Assembly: GCF_009757775.1 (NCBI RefSeq)
Contig: NZ_RHLK01000003.1
Coordinates: forward strand, 1-64,000
From: Paenibacillus lutrae
GTDB taxonomy: Bacteria; Bacillota; Bacilli; Paenibacillales; NBRC-103111
Direction: 5' to 3'
Length of the DNA stretch: 64,000 bases
How positions within the stretch are numbered: the first letter of the stretch is position 1; each line of letters opens with the position of its first letter. The translations under genes were made by a program, and so were the position numbers. Under the pieces are notes generated by a model. That model saw nothing but the letters and a program-made list of their open reading frames with translations. It had not been told where the DNA came from and did no database searches. Of the stretch, positions 15,428 through 24,117 are shown in pieces.

Positions 15428-16752
15428 GCGATAACCTCCCCTGATAAATCGAATTCCAGGGAGTGGGTGACACGAACTTTAACCACCCCTCCGATCGGAA
15501 CGTTGCGTCCGGAAACGAACACCTCTCCGTCAATCTCCGGGGCATCGTACTGGGAACGCCCGATATAGATATCGTTGCGCCCGTCATATCGTTCGATCAG
15601 TACGTCCACGTTCTCGCCGAGACGGCGCCCTCCGCGCAAATTAGAAATTTCACGTTGAATTTCCATAAGCGTAGCGGCCCGGAATTCTTTGACTTCGTCC
15701 GGCACCTGATCAGGCAGCCGTGAAGCCGGTGTATCTTCTTCCATGGAATATGTAAACACACCTAAACGGTCGAATTGCATGTCCTTCACAAAGGCAACCA
15801 GGTGTTCAAAATCTTCTTCACTTTCTCCGGGAAACCCGACGATAAGTGAAGTCCGCAGGGCCGCACCGGGCATTCTGCCGCGTATTTTATGAATAAGCTC
15901 CCGGGCATCCTTTTCTCTACCGGGGCGCCTCATACGCTTCAAAATGGAATCGGAGCTGTGCTGCAGAGGCATATCTATGTACTCGCAAATCTTTGGATTA
16001 GAAGCAATCGTATCGATTAATTCATCCGTAAAAAATCCGGGATAAGCATAATGGAGACGGACCCATTCTATTCCTTCCACTTCACTGACACGATTAAGGA
16101 GTTCCGGAAGCATGAATTTGTCATACAGATCCGTTCCATAGTTCGTCGAATCCTGGGCGATCAGACTGATCTCCTTGACGCCCTGTGCAGCAAGCTGACG
16201 TGTCTCTGCAAGAATCGAATCGACAGATCGGCTGCGGAATTTCCCCCGCATAATCGGAATCGAACAGAAGGTACAGGCATTATCGCATCCTTCTGCAATT
16301 TTGACATAGGCGGTATAACGTGGAGTCGACACTTTACGCGGAAGAGCCTGCTCATAATTAAAGACAGGGTTACCTACATAGACCGGTTTCTTCCCTCTAA
16401 GCGCTTCATCTACGATGGTATTGATATTGTGAAAATCCCCAGTGCCCACAATCCCGTCTATCTCTGGCATTTCCAGCATCAGTTCTTCTTTGTAGCGCTG
16501 CGTCAGACAGCCCGATACGATCAGCGCTTTCAGATTCCCTGTTCTTTTAAGATCAGCCATATCCAGAATTGTATTCACGGATTCTTCTTTTGCCGCATCG
16601 ATAAATCCACACGTGTTCACAATGATTATCGTAGCTTCTTCGTTAGTCTCCACCAGGTTGTAGCCACGCTGATCAATCAAGCCGGACATAATCTCCGAAT
16701 CGACCAAATTCTTCTCACAGCCAAGCGTTACTACCCTAACCTTCTCCGTCAT
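15424..16752 (-). CDS. rimO: RimO, ribosomal protein S12 methylthiotransferase
   Basis: A 442-residue radical-SAM methylthiotransferase that modifies an Asp of ribosomal protein S12. The N-terminal UPF0004 domain begins VVTLGCEKNLVDSE, with further cluster cysteines in VNTCGF and VSGCLTQRY. The radical-SAM motif CDNACTFC lies near residue 155, and a TRAM domain ends the protein. The TLGCEKN start and lack of an N-terminal extension separate it from MiaB. The ATG at 16752 has GGAGG 7 bases upstream. It overlaps pgsA by 4 bases. The target assignment follows the family; no activity is visible from sequence. Confidence 0.94.
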   Translation of the reverse strand: MTEKVRVVTLGCEKNLVDSEIMSGLIDQRGYNLVETNEEATIIIVNTCGFIDAAKEESVNTILDMADLKRTGNLKALIVSGCLTQRYKEELMLEMPEIDGIVGTGDFHNINTIVDEALRGKKPVYVGNPVFNYEQALPRKVSTPRYTAYVKIAEGCDNACTFCSIPIMRGKFRSRSVDSILAETRQLAAQGVKEISLIAQDSTNYGTDLYDKFMLPELLNRVSEVEGIEWVRLHYAYPGFFTDELIDTIASNPKICEYIDMPLQHSSDSILKRMRRPGREKDARELIHKIRGRMPGAALRTSLIVGFPGESEEDFEHLVAFVKDMQFDRLGVFTYSMEEDTPASRLPDQVPDEVKEFRAATLMEIQREISNLRGGRRLGENVDVLIERYDGRNDIYIGRSQYDAPEIDGEVFVSGRNVPIGGVVKVRVTHSLEFDLSGEVIA

Positions 16753-16828
16753 TCCGAAACCTCCAAACGTCATAGCGAAGCTATCCTAGACAAGTATAAT
16801 ACATGCGGATTCGGAGTGTCAAAACAAC

Positions 16829-16876
16829 GAAACCCCCAGCATAACCCCTGCTAGACAAGGATCACCTGGGGGTTTC
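16829..16876 (-). terminator. Terminator of yajQ
   Basis: An 11-bp perfect stem (GAAACCCCCAG at 16829-16839 with 16866-16876) has a 26-base loop and a weak T tract on either side. It lies 7 bases after the yajQ stop. Confidence 0.55.
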
Positions 16877-16882
16877 TTCGCT

Positions 16883-17374
16883 TTACCGGAAATTATCGAA
16901 CTGTAGGTCGATTGCCAAATCTGCTCCTTTAAGCATCTGCATGACTTTCTGCAAATCGTCCTTACTTTTGCCTGTTACCCGTATAGAGTCGCCTTGAATC
17001 TGGCTTTTAACTTTGAGCTTGGAATCACGGATCATGATGTTAATTTTTTTTGCAATGTCTCCTTCGATTCCCTGCTTGAGCTTAACCCTTTGACGGACTG
17101 CCCCTAAGGAAGCGGGCTCGATTTTGCCGTATTCCAGGTTCTTGAGGGCAATGCCCCGCTTAGCCATTTTGCCATGAAGAATATCTATTACGTTCTGAAG
17201 TTTGAAATCATCGTCGGAAAGCAGCACTAATTCGTCTTTCTCTAAAGTGATTTCACTTTTACTGTTCTTAAAGTCAAAGCGGGTCTCGATCTCCCGTCTG
17301 GCCTGCGAAATAGCGTTGTTCAGTTCCGGCATATCTAATTTCGATACAATATCAAATGAACTCTCTGAACTCAT
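16883..17374 (-). CDS. yajQ: YajQ-family nucleotide-binding protein (UPF0234)
   Basis: A 163-residue protein with the two-domain ferredoxin-like fold of the YajQ family. It begins with the hallmark SSFDIVSKLDMPELNNAISQ and ends with the basic strand of the second domain. Proteobacterial members bind cyclic di-GMP or tRNA-related ligands; the role in Bacillota is poorly known. The ATG has GGGAG-type spacing after GGAAGGACGGGAG. It sits between rodZ and rimO, an arrangement common in Paenibacillaceae (my recollection of gene order, not tested here). It has its own terminator. Nucleotide binding here is inferred from the family only. Confidence 0.9.
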   Translation of the reverse strand: MSSESSFDIVSKLDMPELNNAISQARREIETRFDFKNSKSEITLEKDELVLLSDDDFKLQNVIDILHGKMAKRGIALKNLEYGKIEPASLGAVRQRVKLKQGIEGDIAKKINIMIRDSKLKVKSQIQGDSIRVTGKSKDDLQKVMQMLKGADLAIDLQFDNFR

Positions 17375-17424
17375 AACTCCCGTCCTTCCCTTACATGTAA
17401 AATTTATGAAATAACGTGAATCGT

Positions 17425-18282
17425 TTATTGTAAATTGATTTTGATGTTTTTAGGATTAGACGTATCCCCTACGGTCAATTCTTGGCCGTTTACGGTGATT
17501 TTGGCCGCCATGGCAGAACCGACACGAATTTGAGCCGAGGATGTCAAAGAGAACGTTGCATTTGCGCCCTGCTTAAGGGTGTCCTGTTTTTCCATTTTCT
17601 TGGCTCCGTTAACAATAGAGTCTACCCTGTACCAGCACTGGGCACCGGAAGCCGTGACGACAATATCCAGTTTCCCGCCTGTCGCAGTGTACGTATCCAG
17701 CGATTTCTCGCTACTGACAAGCGTCAGGGATGTCGCCGGTGTCGGAGTAGGCGTTGGCGTTGGCGTAACCGTTGGTGTCGGAGACGCAGAAGCTGTCGGC
17801 GTTCCTGCATTCGGGGCTGCGGTCGCGTTAGGATCCGCTTTATCCGTTACACGGACCGGATCGCTTATACTTCCTTCATTCGGTCCTTTATTGTTCACGA
17901 CGACGAAATAATAGACGATCGCCCCAATCAATACGACAAAAGATATGACCATGACAGTGGAAGCCCAGCGGCTCAATCTGTCCGTATTTCTGGCAGACGA
18001 GCTGCGCCTCGGTGTACGGATGGTTTCGACGGCCGGCTCTGGAGGAGCCGCGGGTATCGTTCCCTGGTACATGTTCAGCACCTCGTTCGGATCGAGACCT
18101 ACCGCTTCAGCGTAACTTTTAATAAACGCTCTTACATAAAAACTGCCGGGTAATACTTTATAATTGCCCTCTTCGATTGCTTCAAGATATCGGGTTCTAA
18201 TCTTGGTAATCTCCTGCAAATCGTCGAGTGACATCTTCTTCTCTAATCGGGCCTGTTTCAATCTTTGACCGAGTTCCGACAT
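17425..18282 (-). CDS. rodZ: RodZ-like cytoskeletal/HTH membrane protein (YmfM)
   Basis: A 285-residue bitopic membrane protein of the RodZ type. The cytoplasmic Cro/CI-like helix-turn-helix domain (about 3-72) contains LDDLQEITKIRTRYLEAIEEG. A basic linker and one transmembrane helix (about 108-129) follow. The external part has a Thr/Pro linker (161-183, five consecutive Thr-Pro pairs) and a C-terminal beta domain (about 185-285, DUF4115). RodZ links MreB to the elongation machinery. The ATG at 18282 has GGAGG 7 bases upstream. It lies between ymfK and yajQ, matching the ymfK-ymfM order of B. subtilis. Confidence 0.9.
   Translation of the reverse strand: MSELGQRLKQARLEKKMSLDDLQEITKIRTRYLEAIEEGNYKVLPGSFYVRAFIKSYAEAVGLDPNEVLNMYQGTIPAAPPEPAVETIRTPRRSSSARNTDRLSRWASTVMVISFVVLIGAIVYYFVVVNNKGPNEGSISDPVRVTDKADPNATAAPNAGTPTASASPTPTVTPTPTPTPTPATSLTLVSSEKSLDTYTATGGKLDIVVTASGAQCWYRVDSIVNGAKKMEKQDTLKQGANATFSLTSSAQIRVGSAMAAKITVNGQELTVGDTSNPKNIKINLQ
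17734..17802 (-). repeat. Thr-Pro repeat in rodZ
   Basis: Hexanucleotide-like repeats in the coding DNA encode consecutive Thr-Pro pairs of the extracytoplasmic linker. Such tracts can change length by slippage while staying in frame. Confidence 0.6.
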
Positions 18283-18330
18283 GTTCTCACCTCCACAAAT
18301 TCAGCGTCTTTTCAGTAGACGAATGAAACC

Positions 18331-19098
18331 TTAAAAGGGTTCCGTATTATAAGTAAAACTGTCATAATTGATTTCTTCATCCGGATTGTTTCTGAGCTCA
18401 ATAATATAGTTGAAATCGTTGTACGTGTAATGAGACTCTTTGATAAAGATATCGGGATGTTCAATAACTTTGGTAGATGGCATCGCCATAATTTCCTGCA
18501 GCAAGGCAAAATGTTTCTCGTTAGAGCGGATGGTAGATACGATCCCGTCGATAATAAATACGTTATTATTCGACATTTCATCTTCGGACATCTGGCTTCT
18601 TACAGTCTGTCTTAATAAAGTGGAGGAGACAAAAGACCAGCGTTTATTGGAGCAGACGCTCCCCGCAATAATGGACTCTGTTTTGCCGACACGAGGCATT
18701 CCCCGCAGACCGATCACCTGGTTGCCTTCACGTTTAAATACTTCTCCGAGAAAATCAACAAGTAAACCGAGTTCATCTCGGGTAAACCGGAAAGTCTTAC
18801 GGTCATCTGAATCCCTTTCGATATATCTTCCATGCCTGACGGCAAGAATATCAACTAATTTGGGAGTGCGGAAAGCGGTTATTGTGATATTATCCACTTT
18901 TTTCAACATTTTACCCATTAATTCAATTTTCTCATCATCATTCGTTTGCAGAAGCATGCCCCGTGTCCGGTCTTCAACACCGTTAATCGTGACAATGTTA
19001 ATATCGAGCATACCCATCAGTGAAGCGATATCCCCCAGCAGACCCGGGCGGTTCTTATGTATTCGGTATTCCATGTACCATTCTTTGACTTCCAACAA
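18331..19098 (-). CDS. ymfK: YmfK, DUF3388 family protein
   Basis: A protein of about 255 residues, conserved in spore formers. The N-terminal part (about 8-75) looks like an ACT-type domain, with RPGLLGDIASLMGMLDINI. The rest has a possible nucleotide-binding loop GMPRVGKTE near residue 135, reminiscent of a P-loop, and a DUF3388 C-terminus. Three TTG codons in tandem follow AGAGGTG; the middle one (19098) has the best spacing. No biochemical function is known to me. It lies between ymfJ and rodZ, as in B. subtilis, separated from ymfJ by a terminator and about 260 bases. Confidence 0.82.
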   Translation of the reverse strand: MLEVKEWYMEYRIHKNRPGLLGDIASLMGMLDINIVTINGVEDRTRGMLLQTNDDEKIELMGKMLKKVDNITITAFRTPKLVDILAVRHGRYIERDSDDRKTFRFTRDELGLLVDFLGEVFKREGNQVIGLRGMPRVGKTESIIAGSVCSNKRWSFVSSTLLRQTVRSQMSEDEMSNNNVFIIDGIVSTIRSNEKHFALLQEIMAMPSTKVIEHPDIFIKESHYTYNDFNYIIELRNNPDEEINYDSFTYNTEPF

Positions 19099-19315
19099 CA
19101 AACACCTCTTTATGGTACGATTTTAACATTCCGAGATAATAATTCTACAACGTTTGACAAAGTCCTGCCACTTTATTTGTAAGAACAGCTTTTTTACCCA
19201 TCCAAATTGTACCTGAAGGGTTGAACAGGTTTCTATACCCCCCTGGCTCCTTCTTGAATCAATCCAGCTCTTTGCGAGAATACGTCCGACTTAATATCCG
19301 GGTATCGCAAGGCAT

Positions 19316-19347
19316 GGAAAAGCCCCGCATCAAAGGGGGCTTTTTTA
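19316..19347 (-). terminator. Bidirectional terminator after ymfJ
   Basis: A GC-rich stem (GCCCC with GGGGC, about 19322-19326 with 19336-19340) has A and T runs on both sides. It lies 17 bases after the ymfJ stop. The rest of the gap 19102-19363 shows no gene; only short AT-rich promoter-like stretches are visible before ymfK. Confidence 0.75.
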
Positions 19348-19363
19348 TGTCCATTCATCTATT

Positions 19364-19615
19364 CTACTCTTTATTGACCAGTTTGACCATTAAACGCGCC
19401 ATAACTTTGCGCTCACTTTCATCGCCTGCATCCCAGAGCTCTTTGAGCACGCGCTCCTCGCCGTTCTCCGGATCTACTTTATCTGCAAGAAACTCACCGA
19501 TCTGGTAAGCAAGCTTGGAGATTTTCTCATCATCCAGACCGACTTTCTCAGCCTGATCCACACGCTGTGCAAGGAACTCTTTCCACTTATCGAATACGGT
19601 CAGTACAGTAGACAT
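19364..19615 (-). CDS. ymfJ: YmfJ, DUF3243 family protein
   Basis: An 83-residue acidic helical protein of the DUF3243 family (STVLTVFDKWKEFLAQRVDQ at the N-terminus; MARLMVKLVNK at the end). The function is not known. In B. subtilis it sits in the same ymfI-ymfJ-ymfK order. The ATG at 19615 has AAGGAGG 6-7 bases upstream. It stands about 130 bases downstream of ymfI and has its own terminator. Confidence 0.88.
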   Translation of the reverse strand: MSTVLTVFDKWKEFLAQRVDQAEKVGLDDEKISKLAYQIGEFLADKVDPENGEERVLKELWDAGDESERKVMARLMVKLVNKE

Positions 19616-19747
19616 GGGCTTACCTCCTTTAGTTGATCAAGACGTGCATCTGTAATATCTGCATCCTGACAATCAAATATTCGGAAGGTACGCCCGCCGG
19701 CTTAGGGAAATCAGGGAAATAGGATTTTTTAAAAAGCCGAAATCAGC

Positions 19748-20503
19748 TCAGGTAAGCCAGCCGCCATTGGGACTGATGATCTGGCCGTTGATGTAACCTG
19801 ACTCGGGCAGAGCCAGGAAGTACACGAGCGATGCGATTTCATCAGGGACCGCAAAGCGTCCTGCAGGAATTTCGCTTGCGATCGCTTCTTTGTCAGCTGC
19901 ATCGAAGCCTGACATCATATCCGTATCCACGGCGCCGGGCGCAACCGCATTAACCGTTATGCCCGATGGGGCCAGCTCTTTGGCCAGCGCTTTTGTAAAG
20001 GAATTAACTCCGCCTTTGGCGGTGGAATATAGTACTTCGCAGGATGCCCCGGAAATTCCCCATATGGAAGAGACGTTAATGATCCGGCCATATTTCTGCC
20101 GGACCATCCGCTCCATAAACACCTGGCTGCACAGGAATGTGCCTTTCAGGTTCACCGCCATCACTTCTTCCCAATCCTCATCCGTAACGTCCGATAAGAG
20201 GCCGTAGTGGGATATTCCTGCATTATTGACAAGCACATCGGGCATGAAGCCCCGCGCCTCTAATTTATCGCGCATAGCTTCGATTTGTTCCCGGGATTTC
20301 AGGTCCGCACTCACTGTCATCACCTTAGCCCCGTGATTCATACAGCGGCGGGCTACCTCATTGGCTGACTCATGGGAATGCAAGTAATGAATGACCACGT
20401 TCAATCCAAGTGTAGCGAACCGCTGGGCAATCGCGGCTCCGATGCCGCGACTGCCTCCCGTAACCAATACAGTCTGCCGGGTGAACGGCCTTACCGCACT
20501 CAA
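19748..20503 (-). CDS. ymfI: YmfI, EF-P 5-aminopentanone reductase (SDR family)
   Basis: A short-chain dehydrogenase of about 251 residues. The Rossmann motif TGGSRGIG, the NNAG motif and the Ser-Tyr-Lys catalytic set (VSS near residue 141, YSTAKGG near 157) are all present; C-terminal GGWLT is typical. In B. subtilis YmfI reduces the 5-aminopentanone on Lys32 of elongation factor P to 5-aminopentanol. The best start is a TTG at 20503 overlapping the ymfH stop as TTGA. A GGGGAG lies only 2 bases upstream, so initiation is probably by coupling. The open frame continues to 20545. Location right after ymfF-ymfH supports this role over a general ketoreductase. Confidence 0.88.
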   Translation of the reverse strand: MSAVRPFTRQTVLVTGGSRGIGAAIAQRFATLGLNVVIHYLHSHESANEVARRCMNHGAKVMTVSADLKSREQIEAMRDKLEARGFMPDVLVNNAGISHYGLLSDVTDEDWEEVMAVNLKGTFLCSQVFMERMVRQKYGRIINVSSIWGISGASCEVLYSTAKGGVNSFTKALAKELAPSGITVNAVAPGAVDTDMMSGFDAADKEAIASEIPAGRFAVPDEIASLVYFLALPESGYINGQIISPNGGWLT

Positions 20504-21786
20504 GTCTCCCCGCTTCGGACGATCGATACGGCGAAGCGGCTCCAATCCAAATGTTCGCGCAGCCGCTGCTCCGCTTCTTCTTTCGTTATGGATTCATACG
20601 TCTGAAGGATATTGAACATATCCGCACCTTTGAACAAATAACGGGTAAACTCGTTCGTAATGGCTTCAGGCGAATTGAGCATGCGGAGGAATCCGCCTAT
20701 TTTCTTGCGGCGGCTTCTTTCGAACGACTCCTCGTTCAATCCTTCTTCCTTGACCCGGTTCATCTCTTCCTTGAACCGCGCCAGAAGCAAATCCGGATCT
20801 TTCGTATCGCCGCCCATTGCGGAGAAAGCATATTCAGGCGATGAGTTATACTCATGACTGAAGCTGTCCGATATCAAGCCTTCGTTATACAGTTGCTGAT
20901 AGATCGGTGAGCTCGCACCCAGAACCACTTCCAGGACCAGCTTCGTGGTCAGCTCTCGTCTGAGGATCGCTTGCCCTTCCTCATTCAACGCCTTTTCTTT
21001 AAACCCGAATAAGCACTTAGGCAAAGAAACAGGCAGCAGTGTCTCTTTCCGTTCTTGGAAAACGGCTTCCGGTTCATTCTCAAAATAGCGGTGAATTTCA
21101 CCCTGCGGCTCAAATGTTTTGGACGCTTGGTTTTTCTTAATATGCTCGATTACTTCCTCGGCCTTAACTCCCCCTGCTATGAACACGGTCATATTGCTGG
21201 GGTGGTAGAACGTATGGTAGCAATCATACAAGGTATCCTTCGTGATTTGAGAGATGGATTCGATTGTCCCCGCAATATCTATCCGGACCGGATGCTTGCT
21301 GTACAAAGCTTCGATCAGCCCGTAATAGGCCCGCCAATCCGGATTGTCGCGGTACATATTGATTTCCTGGCCGATAATCCCTTTTTCCTTTTCTACATTC
21401 TCCTCTGTAAAATAAGGGTTCTGAACAAAATCGATCAAGGTCGTTATGTTCTCATAAATGCTCTCCGTTGCGGAGAAAAGGTACACGGTTCTCTCAAAGC
21501 TGGTAAAAGCGTTCGCCGAAGCTCCGCGTGAAGCAAAGGTGGCAAAAATATCACCCGTGGGCTCTTCAAACATTTTGTGCTCCAGGAAATGTGCAATTCC
21601 GTCCGGCACCCGTATTTCGGGACCGCCTTCCACTTGAAAATGATTGTCAATCGAACCGTAGCGAGTTGAAAATGTGGCATAGGTTTTTTGAAATCCTTCT
21701 TTGGGCAGGACGTACACGTGAAGACCGTTCGGAAGCTTCTCTTCATAAATGGTTTCGTTTAAATGGGGATAGGGAATGATGTTCAC
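20500..21786 (-). CDS. ymfH: YmfH, M16 insulinase-like peptidase (EF-P modification-associated)
   Basis: A 428-residue M16 peptidase with an intact inverted zinc motif HFLEH near residue 66 and a distal Glu about 76 residues later (EKEKGIIGQE). It pairs with YmfF, which lacks the motif, a familiar arrangement of active and inactive M16 partners. The pair is conserved beside ymfI and is annotated as associated with EF-P 5-aminopentanol modification. The GTG start at 21786 overlaps the ymfF stop as GTGA and has AGGAGG 7 bases upstream. Its substrate is not known to me. Confidence 0.9.
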   Translation of the reverse strand: MNIIPYPHLNETIYEEKLPNGLHVYVLPKEGFQKTYATFSTRYGSIDNHFQVEGGPEIRVPDGIAHFLEHKMFEEPTGDIFATFASRGASANAFTSFERTVYLFSATESIYENITTLIDFVQNPYFTEENVEKEKGIIGQEINMYRDNPDWRAYYGLIEALYSKHPVRIDIAGTIESISQITKDTLYDCYHTFYHPSNMTVFIAGGVKAEEVIEHIKKNQASKTFEPQGEIHRYFENEPEAVFQERKETLLPVSLPKCLFGFKEKALNEEGQAILRRELTTKLVLEVVLGASSPIYQQLYNEGLISDSFSHEYNSSPEYAFSAMGGDTKDPDLLLARFKEEMNRVKEEGLNEESFERSRRKKIGGFLRMLNSPEAITNEFTRYLFKGADMFNILQTYESITKEEAEQRLREHLDWSRFAVSIVRSGET

Positions 21787-23069
21787 TTCGCTTCCTCCTT
21801 TTCATCCCGCAGAAAATAAATGGTGTCCAGGAAGACCCCTTCAGCTGCCTGCTGAATCTCCGAAATATTTACACGGTTAATTTCATCAATTAAACCTTGA
21901 ACCGAACGCTCGCGTCCGGAAAGTACTGCGTTGAAGTCAAAAGCAATCTGCTCGAATGCAGAGTCATCAATTTCCCGGAGTTGATTTGAGATCATTGCGC
22001 GAGTCTGGCTAAGCTCGATATCGCTAATAACTCCCGCTTTCATGTCTTCCAGTTGTTTGCGGATAATAGTGACGGCCTGCTCGTAATTCTGAACTTCAAT
22101 CCCTGATTGAATCGTTAAAATACCTTTGTGCCCATCGAGCCGGGATGACGCGTAGTACGCAAGACTCGCCCTTTCGCGCACATTAAGAAACAGTTTAGAA
22201 TGCGGGTAACCGCCGAGTATACCGTTATACATAAGTGCTGCAGCATAGGCGTCATCCCCGTAGGTTATTGACGTGCGAAGACCCATATTCAGCTTACCCT
22301 GACTGACGGGGAGCTTCTCCACGACAACATTCGTGTCGCCGCTTCTTCTGACAGGTGTGCTGCGGCGGTAGCTCGGATTGGTTTCCCTGTCCAGCCGGAA
22401 AGAGTTCTTGACCATCGCTTCCACTTTAGCAAGCGTTGTATTGCCTACGACATACAGATCAATAGGGGCTTCGGCAAGCCAGTTCTGGAAGTGAGTATAC
22501 AGAGATTCGGGCGAGATACCTGCTATCTCGTCTAACTGTCCTAACGGATGCAGCCTGTACGGTTCATCCTTGCACATTTCGGCGATACACCGCTCAGCAG
22601 CATAACGAATTTTATCATTCACGATCGATTCAATTCTTTTGCGAAGCGTCTCCTTCTCAGCATCGACATATTTAGGGAGCAGTGCATCTCCCTCCGTAAC
22701 GGGCTTCGTTATAACTTCACCGAGAAAATGAAGTGCCTGCTCTAGAAGCGGCTCATCCGAGGATACGAACCGGTCATTAATGATGTCCATACGAAATTGG
22801 ACGATCTGGTAATCGCCCCTCTTGTAAATATCAAAACCGAAACCAGCCCCATACAGATCATCCAGACGTTCCCGGAATTGCCTGGTGTCCGGATAACGAT
22901 CGGTTCCCCGTCGTAGTACAAATGGAACCAGCGCAGTCGGCGTCACCTCTTCTTCGGAAAGCGGCCGGCCTATGTAAGCAGAAATCGCAAATGTTTTATA
23001 TCGGTCTGTCGGCAGCACATGTAGACGTATCTGATTAAGGGTACTGCGCTCAAATTGTGGTTTTTTCAA
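21783..23069 (-). CDS. ymfF: YmfF, inactive M16-family partner (EF-P modification-associated)
   Basis: A protein of about 428 residues with two M16 halves. Where active members have HxxEH, this one has LVPFVLRRGTDRYPD, so zinc binding is lost. The second half retains the substrate-arm region (TYGDDAYAAALMYNGILGG and ERASLAYYASS). It probably forms a heterodimer with YmfH. The start is placed at a TTG (23069) because AAGGGAG is 10 bases away; the ATG at 23078 is only 1 base from the site. First gene of the ymfF-ymfH-ymfI unit, 140 bases after sleB. Confidence 0.87.
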   Translation of the reverse strand: MKKPQFERSTLNQIRLHVLPTDRYKTFAISAYIGRPLSEEEVTPTALVPFVLRRGTDRYPDTRQFRERLDDLYGAGFGFDIYKRGDYQIVQFRMDIINDRFVSSDEPLLEQALHFLGEVITKPVTEGDALLPKYVDAEKETLRKRIESIVNDKIRYAAERCIAEMCKDEPYRLHPLGQLDEIAGISPESLYTHFQNWLAEAPIDLYVVGNTTLAKVEAMVKNSFRLDRETNPSYRRSTPVRRSGDTNVVVEKLPVSQGKLNMGLRTSITYGDDAYAAALMYNGILGGYPHSKLFLNVRERASLAYYASSRLDGHKGILTIQSGIEVQNYEQAVTIIRKQLEDMKAGVISDIELSQTRAMISNQLREIDDSAFEQIAFDFNAVLSGRERSVQGLIDEINRVNISEIQQAAEGVFLDTIYFLRDEKEEAK

Positions 23070-23209
23070 TGCTGGCATTCTCCCTTCACAACCTTCGATG
23101 GTCTACCTTATTCAGGCAACCATCCGGCTATAACCATTATATTGCCGGGTAAACAGAAGAAGCAACCCAACGGTCACTTCTCCTATCGTTCTATTCGATT
23201 TCACAGCTT

Positions 23210-23989
23210 TTATTTACAGAAAATATGTTTGCCGATTGTTTTCACTTGCGGTCTTGTCCAAATCCATTTGGATGTCGCCGTTTCCGGATTAAAGTAATAT
23301 TCACAGCCGCCGGTAGGGTCCATACCATTAATCGCGTCTCTGACTGCTTTACGTGCCGTTTCATTTGGTTTGAGCCAGATCTGGCCGTCATCCACAGCTG
23401 TAAAAGCACCCGGCTGGAAAATAACGCCCGAAACGGTATTAGGGAAGCTCGCGGAGTCTACCCGGTTTAAAATAACCGCCGCTACGGCAATTTGGCCGAT
23501 GTAAGGCTCACCACGGGCTTCGCCGTATACGGCATTTGCCATCAAGTCCAGGTCTGCTTTTGAGTATCCTTTGTGACTGGTTGGAGTCAAATTGGAATTG
23601 GATGAAGCTGCGCCCTGCCCACCGGACTCAGGTTTGACCTTATTTGCTTGGCCAGTTTCTGGTGCAGTTGGTTTCCAGCTTTTCGTAGCTTCCCACAGTT
23701 TCAGCTTCGTTTTGGGTCCGACATGCCCGTCGACCTTTAATCCAAAATCACCTTGGAACCACTTCACTGAGCGAAGCGTCCTCCAGCCGTAATCTCCATC
23801 AACTTTCCCCGTATAGAATCCGAGAAACTTAAGGCGCCCTTGCAGTTCATACACGTCGGAGCCCTTAGCTCCGTATTTGATGTTGTTCTTGCTGAACGTC
23901 GCCTCGGACGTTACATGCTGTTTAACCTGAAAACCTGCAAACAAGGTAAGCATCACGCATACGGTAATCAAGATCAATCGCTTATTCAT
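23210..23989 (-). CDS. sleB: SleB, spore cortex-lytic enzyme
   Basis: A 259-residue secreted lytic transglycosylase that degrades muramic-delta-lactam cortex during germination. An N-terminal signal sequence (about 1-24) is followed by a PG_binding_1 domain (about 38-100, YGAKGSDVYELQGRLKFLG), a Ser/Gly/Asn linker and the Hydrolase_2 catalytic domain (about 150-259), with the catalytic Glu in NAVYGEARGEPY. The start ATG has only a weak ribosome binding site. A sigma-G promoter lies 46-75 bases upstream, matching forespore expression. Unlike B. subtilis no ypeB follows; instead ymfF does, so any YpeB partner must be encoded elsewhere. Confidence 0.94.
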   Translation of the reverse strand: MNKRLILITVCVMLTLFAGFQVKQHVTSEATFSKNNIKYGAKGSDVYELQGRLKFLGFYTGKVDGDYGWRTLRSVKWFQGDFGLKVDGHVGPKTKLKLWEATKSWKPTAPETGQANKVKPESGGQGAASSNSNLTPTSHKGYSKADLDLMANAVYGEARGEPYIGQIAVAAVILNRVDSASFPNTVSGVIFQPGAFTAVDDGQIWLKPNETARKAVRDAINGMDPTGGCEYYFNPETATSKWIWTRPQVKTIGKHIFCK

Positions 23990-24034
23990 GCTCCATAATC
24001 AACCTTTCTCTCATGATGACTGACTGTTAGTGAT

Positions 24035-24064
24035 TATTATGAGAAAGGAGGAAACGTTCTATAC
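24035..24064 (-). promoter_or_regulatory. Sigma-G promoter of sleB
   Basis: -35 GTATA (24060-24064) and -10 CATAATA (24035-24041) are separated by 18 bases. Both elements fit the sigma-G consensus GHATR-N18-CATAMTA. Confidence 0.7.
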
Positions 24065-24070
24065 ACAGAA

Positions 24071-24102
24071 GAAAGCTCTGCCTGTGATCAGGCAGAGCTT
24101 TC
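24071..24102 (-). terminator. Terminator of spoIIIE
   Basis: A perfect 14-bp stem (24071-24084 with 24089-24102, 4-nt loop) lies 16 bases after the spoIIIE stop. Its T tract on the minus strand is short. Confidence 0.8.
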
Positions 24103-24117
24103 CAATTCGCTTAGTGG

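Noticed and set aside
19722-19748. Terminator after ymfI
   Set aside because: Only a weak AGC/GCT hairpin before a T run; not convincing.
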